A program made the translations under genes and the position numbers. This document shows positions 1 through 13,595 of a DNA stretch of 64,000 bases, one piece after another. Position 1 is the first letter of the stretch, and every line of letters starts with the position of its first letter. Under the pieces are notes generated by a model, which searched no databases, was not told the DNA's origin, and saw only the letters and a program-made list of their open reading frames with translations. The stretch comes from Colletes latitarsis (Eukaryota; Arthropoda; Insecta; Hymenoptera; Colletidae): the NCBI RefSeq assembly GCF_051014445.1, contig NC_135140.1:12579501-12643500 (forward strand), read 5' to 3'.

Positions 1-687
1 CTATTATCTACAATCTTTCACCCAATGTATTTTTTCAACCCATTCTTCTGGGATCTCGAAATCCCATTACCATTTTCGTTTTACTCGCGACATTACCAAC
101 AGATTTAGAAACGAATGATAACGTAATTATATTTGATGTTTATTTCGCAAACGCGGTGCTCGATAGTACAAAATATTTTACATTTGATTTCTCGTAAATA
201 TTAAACGCAATTAAATTAATCATTACAATAATTTAAGTTATAACAAATATAATGAATATCTATATACTACTTCAAAATATACAAGTTACTTATTGTCTTG
301 ATTACGCAACCAGATCGGTGACATCGGAGAAATGAACTTATTTCTTTCAATTTGTACCTCACTAATCACATTCATTGCTATGCTTTATCAGCCAACCCTA
401 AATCATTTCGAGTCGTACTTTTATAACTAGACTGCGGATGTTTATGCATTAAGCATTTTTGAAAAATGATTAAATAACGTAAAAGTAGCAACGTAGAATA
501 ACATGAAAGTATTCGACGCAATTTCTAATTATGCAATTTGAAATTTCAATTATTGTACAGTTAATAAATTATAGAATTCTCGCTAATTCTTTACAAATCT
601 TTGACAACTCGACGGAAAAAATTGTTCAGAATGTTGACCTCAACAACGTATTTCAAAGCTTTTTAAATCTGGGTAAGGCTGCTCGAG

Positions 688-3600
688 TCAAACTATACTA
701 TTCAACAACATCGAAATAAAAATTATTGAAGCGTGGATACAGTACACTAAGTGTCCAAATACTGCCGCGGCGTTAGGAACGTACATCGTAGCCCCTGAGT
801 TCATCCATGGTTCCCACGTGTTGTTTCTTCTTCTTGGATCGGCGAACCAATCTATAGGTAATTTGATTTGCGTTACTAAGATACGTCCGTAACTTTCCAG
901 ATAGAGATCCAAGTCACGCGCGATCTGCAAACAAAAACGTTAAATTTCCATAGTTACGCATGTTTTGTCTGTAGAATACGAATGTAGCATTCTGTGACAT
1001 AATTACTCATCGACTGTTTACGTCCAAGTTACGAGTTACTAATTTGTGGAAAGTCATTTTGTAATTAGAATTTCCGAAGCAATGAAAGCGTAATTGTGCG
1101 CAACTCTGAGTATAGGCGAGATATGAGCTCGAAAGAGGAAGGATGAATAAGTTATAAATGCAATATGGCGGTCGTCCCTACGGAATTAGTCGGTAAGCGT
1201 TTGGTGTGGGGCGTCGGAAGAAAAAGCGAAAGGCAGTATCCACTTGCTTAGATACAGTAGCCACAGAAGCGAAACGAACGAATAAAGAAAATGATGTGGT
1301 ATGTTATTTCACAAGAGAACACGATTACATATTATATGTATAAAGCTATCTCAGCCCTCGCGATCTCAGATATTCTATAAATTCCCGAGCAGTATGTTTA
1401 CGATTCTGTAACGAAATGCGCTTAAAAACCATTCTTAGCCCCGTACTGCTATAGCGACACCTCCCGTACTCGTCGTCAGAGGGCTACGCTTTCGTCTCTC
1501 TCGCAAGTGCTCGACTGACCCTTTCGTTCTTATACAGGGTGTTCGGCCAACCCCGGGAAAAATTTTAATGGGAGATTCTAGAGGTCAAAATAAGACGAAA
1601 ATTAAGAATACTAATTTGTTGATGGAGGCTTCGTTAAAAAGTTACTAACTTTTAAATTCAAAAATTTCAAATCGTTCTGGAAAAATTATTTTTGGTTGCA
1701 GGGGTCAGTTACAATTATTTTTGGTGAATAGACATACCCCCAGAATCCTGCGCATTTTCGAGAAAAAAATTCAGTACGGTTGGAACTTTAGACATTAATA
1801 ACTTTTCAACGAAGCTTCCATCAACAAATTGGTATTCTTGATTTTCGCCTTAATTTGGCCTCTACAATCCCCCATTAAAATTTTTCTAAAACGAAGTCTG
1901 CTAGGATGCTTTTCTGCTCTCACGTTTACTATTCCTCGTAGTTTAATAATTAAAAGAAAAAGTATAGACGCAAAAGTGGCTAACACTGGACCCGAACGAA
2001 ACAGTTGGTATTTTATTATCACTTACCCTAGGATATGATTCGGCGATGTTCTTCGTTTCGCATGGATCGTTAGCTATATCGAACAAACATTCGGTAACAT
2101 TGCAAGTAGTGAACACGTGTCTACTAAAGTACGTCATATTTGGACGGCACTGGACCGTTGCTTCTTGCCGTAATTGCTTCATTGTGCTTGGCTGTGTCAC
2201 TGGACCTCCTAAATGAAAGGTGATGTCTTGAGAGACAGAACTTTCCAGCACGAGATCCGTATACGGCACTGTCTCTAACGTTATCCCGGAATCGCCATAA
2301 TATCCGTCGTAATAGCCGCGATCGAACGAACCTTAAAAACAAAATTCGATGCTCGATTAAAACGAAGAAAGAATCTTAATAATTTCGAAACACGACATGT
2401 GTAGCATTGAACGTGTTAATTTTAAGAAAATATTAAGAATAATTGCCTCGTAATAGCTTGAACCGACTGTATATCGCGCCTTCGGTTTTAAAAACTTCAT
2501 CGATATTTAATAAAAGTTTGTCTCTGCCGCGCCCGATCCCTTCGCTCAGTACACGCCATTGATCGATGCCATCGATCTCGCCTAAATCCTTCAGATCTCC
2601 GCCGGCCGCTGAGTAGAGAATCGGCAACCAATCTGTTATGTGCACCAGCTGGTTCGAAACGCGCGCTGCTTTCTGAATCCTTGGCGACCATAACGCTGCA
2701 ACCCCTCTCACGCCTCCTTCGTACAATGTGTACTTTGTCTGTATTACGAAGGGAACCAAAACGTTGTTCGTGATTGATAAGTTACTCCTTTAAAGGAGCG
2801 TTTGATTAAAAGCATTTATTTCAAGCGCACAGAGAACACGCTAATTCGTTCAGTTTAAACTTGTTAACCCCCTCGGGTGCAATTTAAATTTCAGTAATAT
2901 TTCGAGTGATTAAGTCACAGAAAAGATATTTAAAAAGTAGGAACACGGTATTAAATTTGATATGATTTGATTCATAAATATGAAAATACACGAAGGGTTA
3001 ACGAGGCGAATCAATCAAATAAATAAATTTGTTTCTTCGTACGATCTTACCCCTCTCAAGGGGTAGTTCGAACCCCAATTTCTGTATCTACCGATGGACG
3101 CTGCTCCATTATCTGTGAGAAACAAAATCAAGGAGTCCCCGAGCATTCCTTTGTCGCCTAACGCGTGAAAGATATGCCCAACCGAATCATCCAGTTTCGA
3201 TACCATTCCTAGGACAAAGAAAGTTGCTTATAAATTATTTAGCGCGTGTGAAACACATACTGTGATAAAATTAAGGATACGGAATGAGAGAGAGTTTTCT
3301 GGCCGTCCAGTAGTTCTAACGATCTTGCACTACCTCATTGTTTATACATATATACTCTTTGTTTCGCGTACTAGCGTATTTGCGACGATTTGGTTCGCGA
3401 ATTTCGGTGAATTCCTTATCGCTGTATTGGCCTGTAGGTTGTTCCAAAGGTGCGTGGACAGCGAGATGAGATATGTGGAGATAAAGGGGTCTAGGAAGCT
3501 CGTGATTGTCGATTATTTTGATCGCCTCGTCGGTAAATAAATCTGTTGCGTACTCGCGATTTATTCCGTGGGCTGGATCGTCTCCTCGATGCATGTCGTA

Positions 3601-5935
3601 TCCGCTCATGTTCTGAAAGTGTACAAAGTTGTTGAAATAAACTGTAAAAAGTAGAGCTGTTATTCGATTACATTATATTTGAATTACACTTGTATTTCAA
3701 TAACAACGATCGAATCGAATGTTTGAATTAACGCGTCTTTGGCTCGCCCGCGAGTGAGAAGAGTGGGGGATGGACGGGAATCACTGCGCATGAGCGAACT
3801 ACGCAGGGTCGAAGAACGATCGATGATCGTAGTCGTGCAATCGCGTGCGTAACGCGAAGGTGTCTGTTAGAACGACGCGAGTAAACATTCAAGGGTACAT
3901 GTACGTTCGGAAAAGTCGAGCATAGAATCGAAGGTTTGTGTGAAATTGCGTTTAATTATAATTAACTGTCGAGATCTTAGTGCAATTTTCACCGAGGAAC
4001 CAAACAAGTTAATTCACAAGCTTAACCTCAACGTAACCTCATTGTCAGTGGTAGTGTAAGCTTGAAGCGTATAATTCATTTAAAATATCCACGTTGTTAT
4101 TGTATTTTGAAACACAAAGATTTCAGGTTATTATGCGTTGATTCGTTTTACCTGATTCGAATATCTGTAATCGTAGTAAGTGATGTGGCTGTTATAGAAT
4201 CCAAGGAAGGAATCAAAGCCTCTGTGCAATGGTGTATATTGAGGCGTATGGTATCCCATATGCCACTTTCCAATTAGTTTCGTAGTATATCCTAATCCCC
4301 GTAGGTATTCCGGTAAAATTTTTATATTCAACGGCAGACCACGTGGTTCACCACCGCGTATTCCATCCCCTTGCATCCCTGTACAAATCATTCGCAGTTA
4401 TCCGTCACGTATGTATTTTAAATAGAATTTCGGCTGGAATTTATTTAATACATCGATTAACAAATTGTAAACGATAGTTTGTATACCGAGATAGGAAATA
4501 ACAAAAAAAAAAAAACCAAATTTAAAGTATAATTTATTTTATTCAGGCGCTATAGATTAAAGTTTGTTACGTGGAATTTTCATGACATAAAATCTTATTA
4601 TTGACCCATCGCGGATTGTAAAATCATGGAGCTGGAATCATTTTGCGTACGTGACCCTTTTTAGGTTATGTTAAAATCATTTTCTTTTGTAAAGCACATA
4701 CCAATACGTATTGGGTATTGTCCAGTAAAAAAAGCTGTCCTAGATGGCGTGCTAGATGGTAAAACGTAGTGTCTGTTTAATATAATTCCATTGTAGCCAA
4801 GTGCATCAATGTTAGGCGTCGGTATCTGATTCGATCCATGAAAGCCAACGTCGTTCCATCCCTATAAGATATTTAAATTTCGTACTAGATAAACGATTGC
4901 ATAATAAACGGAGTAATTGATACGGCGGGCACGGGGAAGAGGGAAATTTTTGTTTTGAAGTCACGATGAGTCACATACACGAACATCCTTATTATTTGCG
5001 CGGGCGTGGATAATTTTCGAGCCACGATAATTGTCTTAACTAAGGACAATTTTAATTCAAAACGCTTTCCTACTACAGATTAATCATAGCGAATTAAGCA
5101 AAGTAGGCAGACACAAACCATATACAACCGGTTACACGTTACATACATATGTACACGTATAATATTCACATTATATCCTATTTTTTATCGTTTTTAATAT
5201 TCTAGAATCTCTTTCAGCGATGTTTAGGCATTTGTTAAAATAATAATGTAGTTACTAAATATTTTATTCAAATTATTGACGCGTATTGCACCTATCGATG
5301 CTTGTACTATTCTCTACTTTAATGATCAACGGTCCTTAGCAGGCACTTCAGACACGATTTTAATTAACGATTATTCGTTGCGGAGGTTTGCTTAAACCGT
5401 AAAGAAAAACATATCGGTAACTTTTTTTGTATCCAGACGACGGTTAACTAGTAAAATCGGACACTTTTTAAAGTAATTTTCAGTGTCGTTTCATTTAGCG
5501 TTGTAGTTTCTAATGATATTTCAATTGTTACATTTATAGTTATTTGAAAGTATCATTCAATGTGAAATTATTAATAAAAAAAATATAATTTTTATTTAAG
5601 AATCTTAAATTCATTGCATTTATCTGGCACATTAATAAATTTTAAATTAAATAATTTTAGATAAAAAAAGAAAATTACAAATTTCATGTATTAGACTTTA
5701 AATAGATATTTTTAAATTTACCATAAAACAATTAAACGGAAACGATACACAGAGTGTGGAACTCTCGCGAGCAAACGTTTGTATTTTTACTAAATATTTC
5801 TTGTAATCTTACCAAGTCGTCGACCATAAACACGATAATGTGCGGCGCAGTTTCGTATAAACCAACCACATAACCGACGCACAATATTAGATGCAACACG
5901 AAAGTGCTTATTAAAATTAGGAAAAACCGACACAT
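688..5935 (-). CDS. Arylsulfatase B-like sulfatase, catalytic Cys replaced by Ser
   Basis: Eight exons on the minus strand: 5935-5813, 4861-4702, 4378-4152, 3612-3372, 3208-3051, 2738-2447, 2331-2027, 924-688. Splice phases close to 580 aa (human ARSB is 533). The family removes sulfate from glycosaminoglycans such as dermatan and chondroitin sulfate in lysosomes. Seen: a hydrophobic signal peptide (residues 1-25), the metal-binding VDDLGWNDVGFHG (DD at 39-40), GKWHMG (K132, H134), AVHAPL (H223), LTDNGA (D283, N284) and K305 before YTLYEGGVRG. All the usual active-site residues are present except one: the CxPSR motif reads SSTPSR, so Ser78 stands where formylglycine is made. The tail (about 555-580) is strongly hydrophobic, suggesting a GPI signal or membrane anchor. 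The intron after exon 6 has no usable GT; a GC donor (CGAG/GCAATT) keeps frame. The last intron carries a transposon fragment. The family call is firm; activity is doubtful. Confidence 0.9.
1533..1895 (+). mobile_element. TACAGGGTGTTC-type inverted-repeat element, right end lost
   Basis: The copy starts with TACAGGGTGTTCGGCC and the family's subterminal block (AATTTTAATGGGAGATTC, TCTAGAGGTCAAAATAAGAC). The mirrored block follows at 1795-1885, but the terminal GGCCGAACACCCTGTA is missing. It lies in the last intron of the sulfatase gene. Any ORF inside it is the chance translation of repeat DNA. The family is unclassified; it looks like a non-autonomous DNA transposon. Confidence 0.75.
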
Positions 5936-6438
5936 TTTTCACATAAAAGGATTCAGAAGAACGTTAAAAAAAATTTATGTAAAAAAAAAAACTGTAAAGT
6001 TGAACACAAAGGGACCGGGTTCCTTTATACCACTTTCGAACACGATTCACGAGGCAGAGCCATCAGAATACTACTCGCGATATTTATCACAGGGCTCCTG
6101 CTGGACACAGAAGAATGAGGAACAGAAATAAACACGTTTATATAGTCCTCCCACGAGGAAATATTCTCATGAATAGACTACATGAAAGGGAAGGGAAAAT
6201 ACACTAATAATAACGGTAATAAAGGAGGTACGTGTTTCAACTGGGTTACTTCTCATCTTACATGTTATCTTTCGTACTTATGCAATTGTCTATCTACGTA
6301 CAAGACGTTTCGTGTAATTTCATATTTAAATTAAATTTACACGTTTCAATAGAGTGTAATTAAGTTCCATCATTGGGTAAGAGTTAAAAGAGTTAGGTTT
6401 ACGGTTTCGTACGTCTGCACACTGATGCATTGTTTTAT

Positions 6439-6770
6439 ATAGAGGGTGTTCGGCCACCCCGCAACCGAAAATAATTTTTCCAGAACGAATTGAAATTTTT
6501 TTTCCCGTCGAAAAATTTCACAACTTCTCGAATTTTTTTCTAGAAAATGGGTAGGATTTCGAGGGTATGTCTATTCATCAAAAAGTGATTGTAATTGACT
6601 CCTGCAATCGAAAATAATTTTTCCAGAACGATTTGAAATTTTTTAATTTAATTGTTAATAACTTTTTAACGAAGCCTCAGTCGAGAAATTGATATTCTAG
6701 TTTTTCGTCTTATTTTGGCCTCTAGAACCTCCCATTAAAATTTTTTCCAGGAGTGGCCGAACACTCTGTA
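6439..6770. mobile_element. TACAGGGTGTTC-type inverted-repeat element, short copy
   Basis: The left end reads TATAGAGGGTGTTCGGCCAC and the right end reads GAGTGGCCGAACACTCTGTA, so both termini are present. The left subterminal block is deleted: the termini run directly into the internal unit with AATAATTTTTCCAGAACG. It lies between the sulfatase and Serinc genes. The rest of 5936-7820 shows no coding evidence; its right part is probably Serinc 3' UTR, judged only from position and AT-richness. Confidence 0.75.
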
Positions 6771-7820
6771 CATTCAACTATATCAGACACCAAAATTTTA
6801 CGGATTTATGCAATTTTTTAAGCTGAAATCTTTGCAAATAGTGCAGGATATGATATACAAGTTCAGGAAAGTAGGGTAATGAAATCGTCGCTGTATATCC
6901 AAGTTATTTTCACATATCCTGTTTATCGAGACAATCACGAACATACTGATTATTAACTTAAGTGGTTTAATGAACTGACAAATAAATAGTTATGATTTTT
7001 GTAAAAAGTAGTGCATTTATTAAAACTGTTCGGTATAATTATATTATTGTCACATAGATTCAAATGCAATGGAAACTTTACCATCTTGAGAAGAACATTA
7101 CTGTTTTTGCGAGCAATTGCTAGTAGTTTATTTTAGTAGCACAGCCCCCATAGTAGTATTCTTCTGCATTTAGCATTTAATAATGTATAAAAATATATTG
7201 AGTATTAACGTTTTTTCAGAAGCGTGACAATCGTCGGAACTTTCTATACATATTTTTACAATACTCTTAACTACACAGGCATTAGAAAAACTGAAATTAA
7301 AAGAATAACAAAAGTCAAATAAAAGCGGGAATAATACATGAAAAACTGTTTGCTAATTATATAATAACATTACAATGTACAATAAAAAATTTTATACAGT
7401 GAAAATTATAGTTAAACGCATAATAAACTGAAATGTAATGACGATTATTAAAGACAGAGATTCATGATACAATATATAAGTATTTATTATATTAATACGT
7501 ACTTATACTAAGTAATCATTAATTATAGTAGCATTTAATTTTATAATTACAATACTTTCGTTTAAATATTATAAGAAAAAAAAGAAATGGTTTTAAGACA
7601 TATTATAACTGTGTTTGAAATAATTTAACGGTATAATTGATTTTTTTATAAATATATGTATCTTAAATGCAACATTTCTATGGAAGCTCGGAAATAAAAA
7701 TAGAACACATATACGTATACGAGTTTGAAAATTATTTTAAATGTAGTTATTCTATATTATATGAATTTTTATACCTGGCTAATTACCACTCTTCATGTTT
7801 CGTGATAAAATCTTATTTAT

Positions 7821-10800
7821 TTAAGAAAAATCTCGATTTGGAAACGCTATACGATTGACCAGTGTCCATACGTACAGCCCCAAACACATCCAGGAGGATA
7901 TAATTTTTACCCACATAGAAGCAGCATTGGAGTTGAATGTATTCAAATTGGAATTTGGTCTATAAAAGTATTGTTATAATTACACTAAAGTATAGCACTT
8001 GCAGTAAAAGATACGTGACTTTAATTTACGCAATAACGATAACAAATACTCACTGGTACCAGTTGGTAAGAGTCATCATAACGTATAACGTAGCGAGAGC
8101 GAACATTAGATGAAATGAACTCCAATCGTAAGCTACTTTATCCTCTTCGTTGTCCCAAACTTTAGCTTCGCCTCCACTTTCCGAATCAGGATTTCGGCCT
8201 TCTACTGGAGTATAATCTGGTTACATTTAGGAAAATGGGAAATAACTCAAAAGAAAGTGTTCTACGATATGATGTTTGTTCCTCTAATAAATGTTCCTGT
8301 TAGGTTTAATTGTACAATAGCAACGAATGTTATTACATGCGTGTTTAAACTTTATTTTGAACCTTTTGGTACAGGAGCAGGAGGCCACAAACCGTTTATT
8401 TTATAGCTCACAATACAATGCTACATCTTCATTCAAGTTCAACTTGCAAGAGTTATTCTTAAGAGGATTACAGCATCGAATGTTGTGAGAAATAAAATTT
8501 TCGCACAATAACGGATTGGAGGAGTTATCTTTCAAAGTAAACACTTCCAATCTCAAACAAGCCCTACAAAGCATAAATACATATACTTTGAAAACAAACA
8601 CTCAAACGTCGTTAGAGTCGGGGAGCAGCAATTTTTATTGATTAGAAACAATGCCTGTACCGAAAGGGGTTCTTTTTGTATCAAGTAACGAAGACTTTAA
8701 GCAAACAAAAGCTGATAAGGAAGAATGAAATTTGATATGAAACTAAGACTTATGAATAAAAATTTATAATATGAAAAAATATTTGCATTGAAAATATAGC
8801 AACAGAATTCTTAATGAAAAATTTTAATCAAACAGAAAATAATATAAGACAATGAAAACAGGCACACGCTAACTACTAAGCAACCAGATGTATAGTACTG
8901 ATTGCACGATTGGAAATTTGATAATTCTATGTTTAAAAAATAGGTAAAAAATGTAAAATGAAATTTCTTTCACGAGATTACGTTTTTTAGAAGAATCACT
9001 GAATTTTCATATATAAATATTCGGTAACCAAAAGTACAAGTTTCATGCGAACTTTCGATTTTTTCGATCGTGTAGAAAGATACCCTATGTTTATTTCAGG
9101 ATCATCCTGTAGAATTCTTTTATCTTTGCAAAATCCGTCACATCAATGCATAAACAATTGTACGCTTATTCGACAAATACTTAAAGAATTTTCGGAAACA
9201 AAGCATCGTCTGAAAAAATTTAATTCTACATTTTTGACTCATTGTCGGGTCACATTATCGCGATTGTCTGATTATACTAGTTGCAAGACACCCTCAGTTA
9301 TCATTTATGATAAAAATTATCATAGCTAATTTGCATTTCGAAATCTTCAAGATTAATAAACAAAATTTTTTGTAGATATGTTAATTTTAATATTATGTAT
9401 ATGTATAATGTAAAAACTAATATTTTCAATTACAAAAAAAAATAAATGACCAAGGTAACTATACTGAATTTAAATTATATTTTAAGGTAATAGTGTGTGC
9501 CTACCTTCATTGTTGATAAGACACTGGTCTGCTGTATTCCTGACTGTACGAAGAAAGCACATTATTTTATTAAAGATATTTCGATTAATCGTTTAAATAT
9601 ATGGGAGAAAAGTAAACATATTAAGTCATTGAAAGATATGCTAACTATGCAAGTACATATATTTTTAAGTCATTTATTTTAAAGAAATCAAACAAACTTT
9701 ATTAGCTTTAAATAAAAAAGTGAATTAGTTTCTACATACCTGCTCCATTATCCTTGATTAGAACATTCTCAGACATTATAATCTCTGATGATAATTTTGA
9801 TGCATTGCATAAAGAGCTATACAGTACACAACTAAACCAGATAATTAAACCGATAATGCTTTCTTTGTCAAAAGTAACGCGATTATGTGCAGCAGCATCG
9901 TCGGGAGAAAACATTTGCAAAAATCCAGGATTGCACACCTCGTCTATGAATAGAATCAACTATGGTACATCATAAAAGTAAATAAATACTATTAACCCAT
10001 TCAGAACGCCGACAATCCATAGTTCGGCCAACATATTTCCAGTGTGTTCCACGTAAAACTGCGTTTCAATATCAACATTTCGAGTCACGATAATACGTTA
10101 AAATGTTCGCGTGAGCAAACTTTTATGCCGTTTCGAATCTCGTTCGTCCCGGAAAGGTTAATATTCGATGCATACTTGAAGTATGTAAATATACCTGGAC
10201 TGTTCGAAATTCCACTCCACGTTAAATAAATAACATACAGTGAAACGATAGACGATTGAAGAAGACCAGAACGCGGATAACGTTCTTGTACACTTGGGAG
10301 GATTGATACAATACTAGCAATCACGCACAAGATTAAGTTGAAAGATATAAAAAATTTATTCAAAGAACAGTTGTCTGGCTGCAATAAAAAAAATAAACAA
10401 TTTAAGTATCAAAAATGTAAAACTATAAAATAAATTATAACTATATTGTTTAGAAACTTACATGGGTAAAGTATACAAAGAGTAAAACAACGCCCGTGAT
10501 AGAAACAGCATAATTAAACAATGTTACCCCCAAGAGCGCAGCATACCTGTATATATTTATTTAATAATATATACTTAATCCATTACAAATTAAACAAAGT
10601 ACAATAATACGTGCAGTTATACGTACCATCCTTTTGATTCTGTATCTTCGTAATTACCTACCCACACGTCGGCCCATGAATGGGCAAAAACAATGATAAG
10701 AATCAATTGGATAATAATAAAAAGAAAACCACCTATCATTCCGAAATACATCCATGTTATTCCAAATGATTTTTCAGGGATGAAAAAGGCTCCGATAATT

Positions 10801-12041
10801 CCACCGATTATTAAAAGATATTTAATGGCCCAAAATCTAAACCCACAATTTACACATTACGTATAGTTCTTGATACGCAAAATATATTGTTTTACCATAC
10901 CCATTTTGTATAGGTGCCCGAGGATCTTTAGAACTTTTTACACCGATCATTATGATAGACATCAAAAAGAAATAAAGAGTTATGATGAAACATATCCTAT
11001 AAACCGCTAAATATCCAACAGCAGACTCGCAATCGACAGTGAAAGTCGATGGAACATAATTTGTACTGTCAGTACAAAACGGTACCTATGAAAGGAAACA
11101 AGAATATTTCGTATAAAAAGGACATATCCCTTATAATTTAATTGAAATTTACCAATTTCACATTTGGAAACATTACCTTTTTGAGTGCATCTTGTAAACC
11201 GGGAGCCAATGTAATGCAAGCGGCGATAGTTCCTAGCATTAATAATAATGCATACATCATACGAGTACTTGTGCTGTTACGACATGTCGGGCATTGAGAG
11301 CAACAGAAACTGCACGCTGTGCTGCCGCACAAGCAGGCAAGCTATAGAATGGAAAATATGTAAAACAACATCTAATATTTTCTTATATCATAAAAGTTAT
11401 TGGTTTCTCATGAAAGTTATATTGAACTTTAAAATTGTTTAATAACTTAATATGGAAAGGATTAAATACAATACAAAGCAATAATTGTGATGCAAATATT
11501 AATACAGTATAATTATTGGATTATATTTTTCTATAATCTAAAAAATAGAGCCACGAACAGTTGCATCAAAGGCCAAGAGGAGTTTTGTCAAGTCTGTTAA
11601 CACTTTGTATCAGAAGACAATATTTAAACGCAAGTATTTTAAGAGTGATGGAAGTTTTCTATGTTAAAAAACATAGACAGTAAATTGTTGAAGAAACAAT
11701 TCTAATTTACGATGTTCCTGTTTCGTTATTTTGTTTTGACAAGACATTAATTATAGAGTATACGTTTATGCTCTCAGAGTTAATATGATGCGAAGTAAAA
11801 TGTAATCAATGTTATAATTGAATTTGATAATTTATCGAACTGTATACTAAACTTTGTTCGTTACATAAAAAATGATATTATCTAATAACGGAAAGTAAAT
11901 AGCACAACGACTAGATTAGATCAAGGCATATTTAAAAAAGATATTGAATCGACGATCAAGGGTGTCTTTTAAAAATTAAAATCGTATACGTTATTTACAA
12001 TTTAATCCACTTACCTGTGCTGTGGAACAAATGAGTCCCAT
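7821..12041 (-). CDS. Serinc: Serine incorporator (Serinc/TMS1 family membrane protein)
   Basis: Nine exons on the minus strand: 12041-12015, 11341-11177, 11085-10901, 10836-10627, 10546-10462, 10378-10195, 9943-9740, 8216-8054, 7959-7821. Phases close to 453 aa, the usual family length. The family is a multipass membrane protein linked to serine incorporation into membrane lipids and to lipid scrambling; vertebrate members restrict retroviruses. Seen: a tiny first exon MGLICSTAQ, the Cys-rich start ACLCGSTACSFCCSQCP, the signature CRNSTSTRMMYALLLMLGT, the block SSKDPRAPIQNGFWAIKYL, FAHSWADVWVG, the most conserved stretch YPRSGLLQSSIVSLYVIYLT, then WSSFHLMFALATLYVMMTLT and the C-terminus NRDFS. 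About ten hydrophobic segments are visible. All splice sites are GT-AG. The largest intron (8217-9739) holds no supported gene. Confidence 0.96.
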
Positions 12042-12534
12042 TACGATGTTTTAAATCCGTTCAATGTATCAAACGATATAGAGAAACCCACAATTTGCAA
12101 TTTTACAACTATACTATTAATTACGCAACACGATTAGTTCTACGAAAGAACAAACAACAACGTAGCTTTTAAGAAAAATTTTCACTATGACAATGGCGTC
12201 TTGACAGATCGTACCCAACGACTCGCTATCAGCTGACTTGATGTCATATCCTCTTGCGAAGCTTATACGAAAAATGATCGACGTCGATTAATAAAAGTAA
12301 TAAATTTATTAATACCGAGATCCAACAAATAACAAGGCGATAATAATGAAACGGTACTATTAAATCAATAATCGGTTAAAATGAATATTCGAATTTGTAT
12401 TGAACGCGAAATGCCAAGAATGACGTCATTTCCATATTTGAAATTCGAATGGGTAATTCTAGATGGCGTTGCAAGTAGGTTCATTTGGCGAGCTGTTGGT
12501 GGAAGAAAGCAAGCCAGTAAGACAGCAGGACGTT

Positions 12535-13035
12535 GATTACACTCATTTTTGGTAAATATACGTACCCCCGAAATCTTATGCACTTTCGACAACAAAATTC
12601 TTTACCGGAAACATAATCTGTGACCAGAAATGTTGCCCCGAAATTGTACGCGTACATATTGGGCGCAGAAATTTTTCGACAGGATTAAAATATTTCAAAT
12701 CATTTTGAAAAAATTACTTTCAGCTGCTGGGTCAATTACAATCATTTTTGGTCATTAGGCATACCCTCGAAATCCTACGCACTTTCGAGAAAAAAATTCG
12801 ATTAGGTACTGAAATTTTTAGACAAAATTAAAAAATTTCAAATCGTTCTAAAAAAATTATTTTTAGTTGCAAGGGTCAATTATAATCATTTTCGGTGAAT
12901 AGATATACCCCCGAAATCATACGCATTTTCGAGAAAAAAAATTCTTTACCGAAAATATGAAAAACCGTAACAAAATGCAATCAACGCGTACTTTGATGAA
13001 GAATATGTAAAAATTGTAAGAATGTTAAAAAAGTT
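12535..13035. mobile_element. Truncated internal pieces of the TACAGGGTGTTC family
   Basis: This stretch has internal units of the family without either terminus: repeated blocks like ATTACAATCATTTTTGGTCA and TACGCATTTTCGAGAAAAAA, followed by the module with ACGCGTACTTTGATGAAGAA that is otherwise found only in the long copies. It lies between the Serinc and nrf-6-like genes. The rest of that interval (12042-12534, 13036-13595) shows nothing else supportable. Confidence 0.6.
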
Positions 13036-13595
13036 GTTTGTTAAATCTGGATTCATACACATAGACATGGAGAGTTGATTGTTAATAGGACAAGCAACAA
13101 AGAAGGAAGGAGAATCGTTTATATTTTCATTATTCATTGTCTATATCTTTCGATATATCGCGTCGTGATAACGTAATCGACACGTTTACAATATACAATT
13201 TATACATACATCTATAGAAATGCCACCTCACAGTCTTTAACAGTGCATGATTTTATTTAATCTTCTACTCGATTCATTTAAGTATAAAAAATAATTTTAA
13301 ATGCAATCTGTTGATATTTAAACAATGTAGAAGTAATTGTGTTAGTCTAACGAATATAACGTAATAAAAAAAGTATTTGTAAATAAATAACACTGTACTA
13401 AATTATTTAGATAGAAATTTTTATGAATATAACAGTATGTGTATAAATATAAATGTCTCTTAGCTATCATATACATTGTATATGAGGGCAAGCCGTGGTA
13501 ATTAATTTTACTAGTAACAAAATAAAAATTTTCATGTAATATTTACAATAGCCTAAACCGTTTGGTTTAAATTAAACGTTATTTGCTGTAAAGCA

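Noticed and set aside
7667..7858. Plus-strand ORF at the end of Serinc
   Set aside because: Antisense shadow of the last Serinc exon and its 3' UTR.
9497..9682. THAP-like zinc-finger start (CCIPDCTKK) in a Serinc intron
   Set aside because: Only the first two Cys resemble a THAP domain; the later Cys, His, Pro and Trp/Phe positions are not in place. Antisense to Serinc and isolated.
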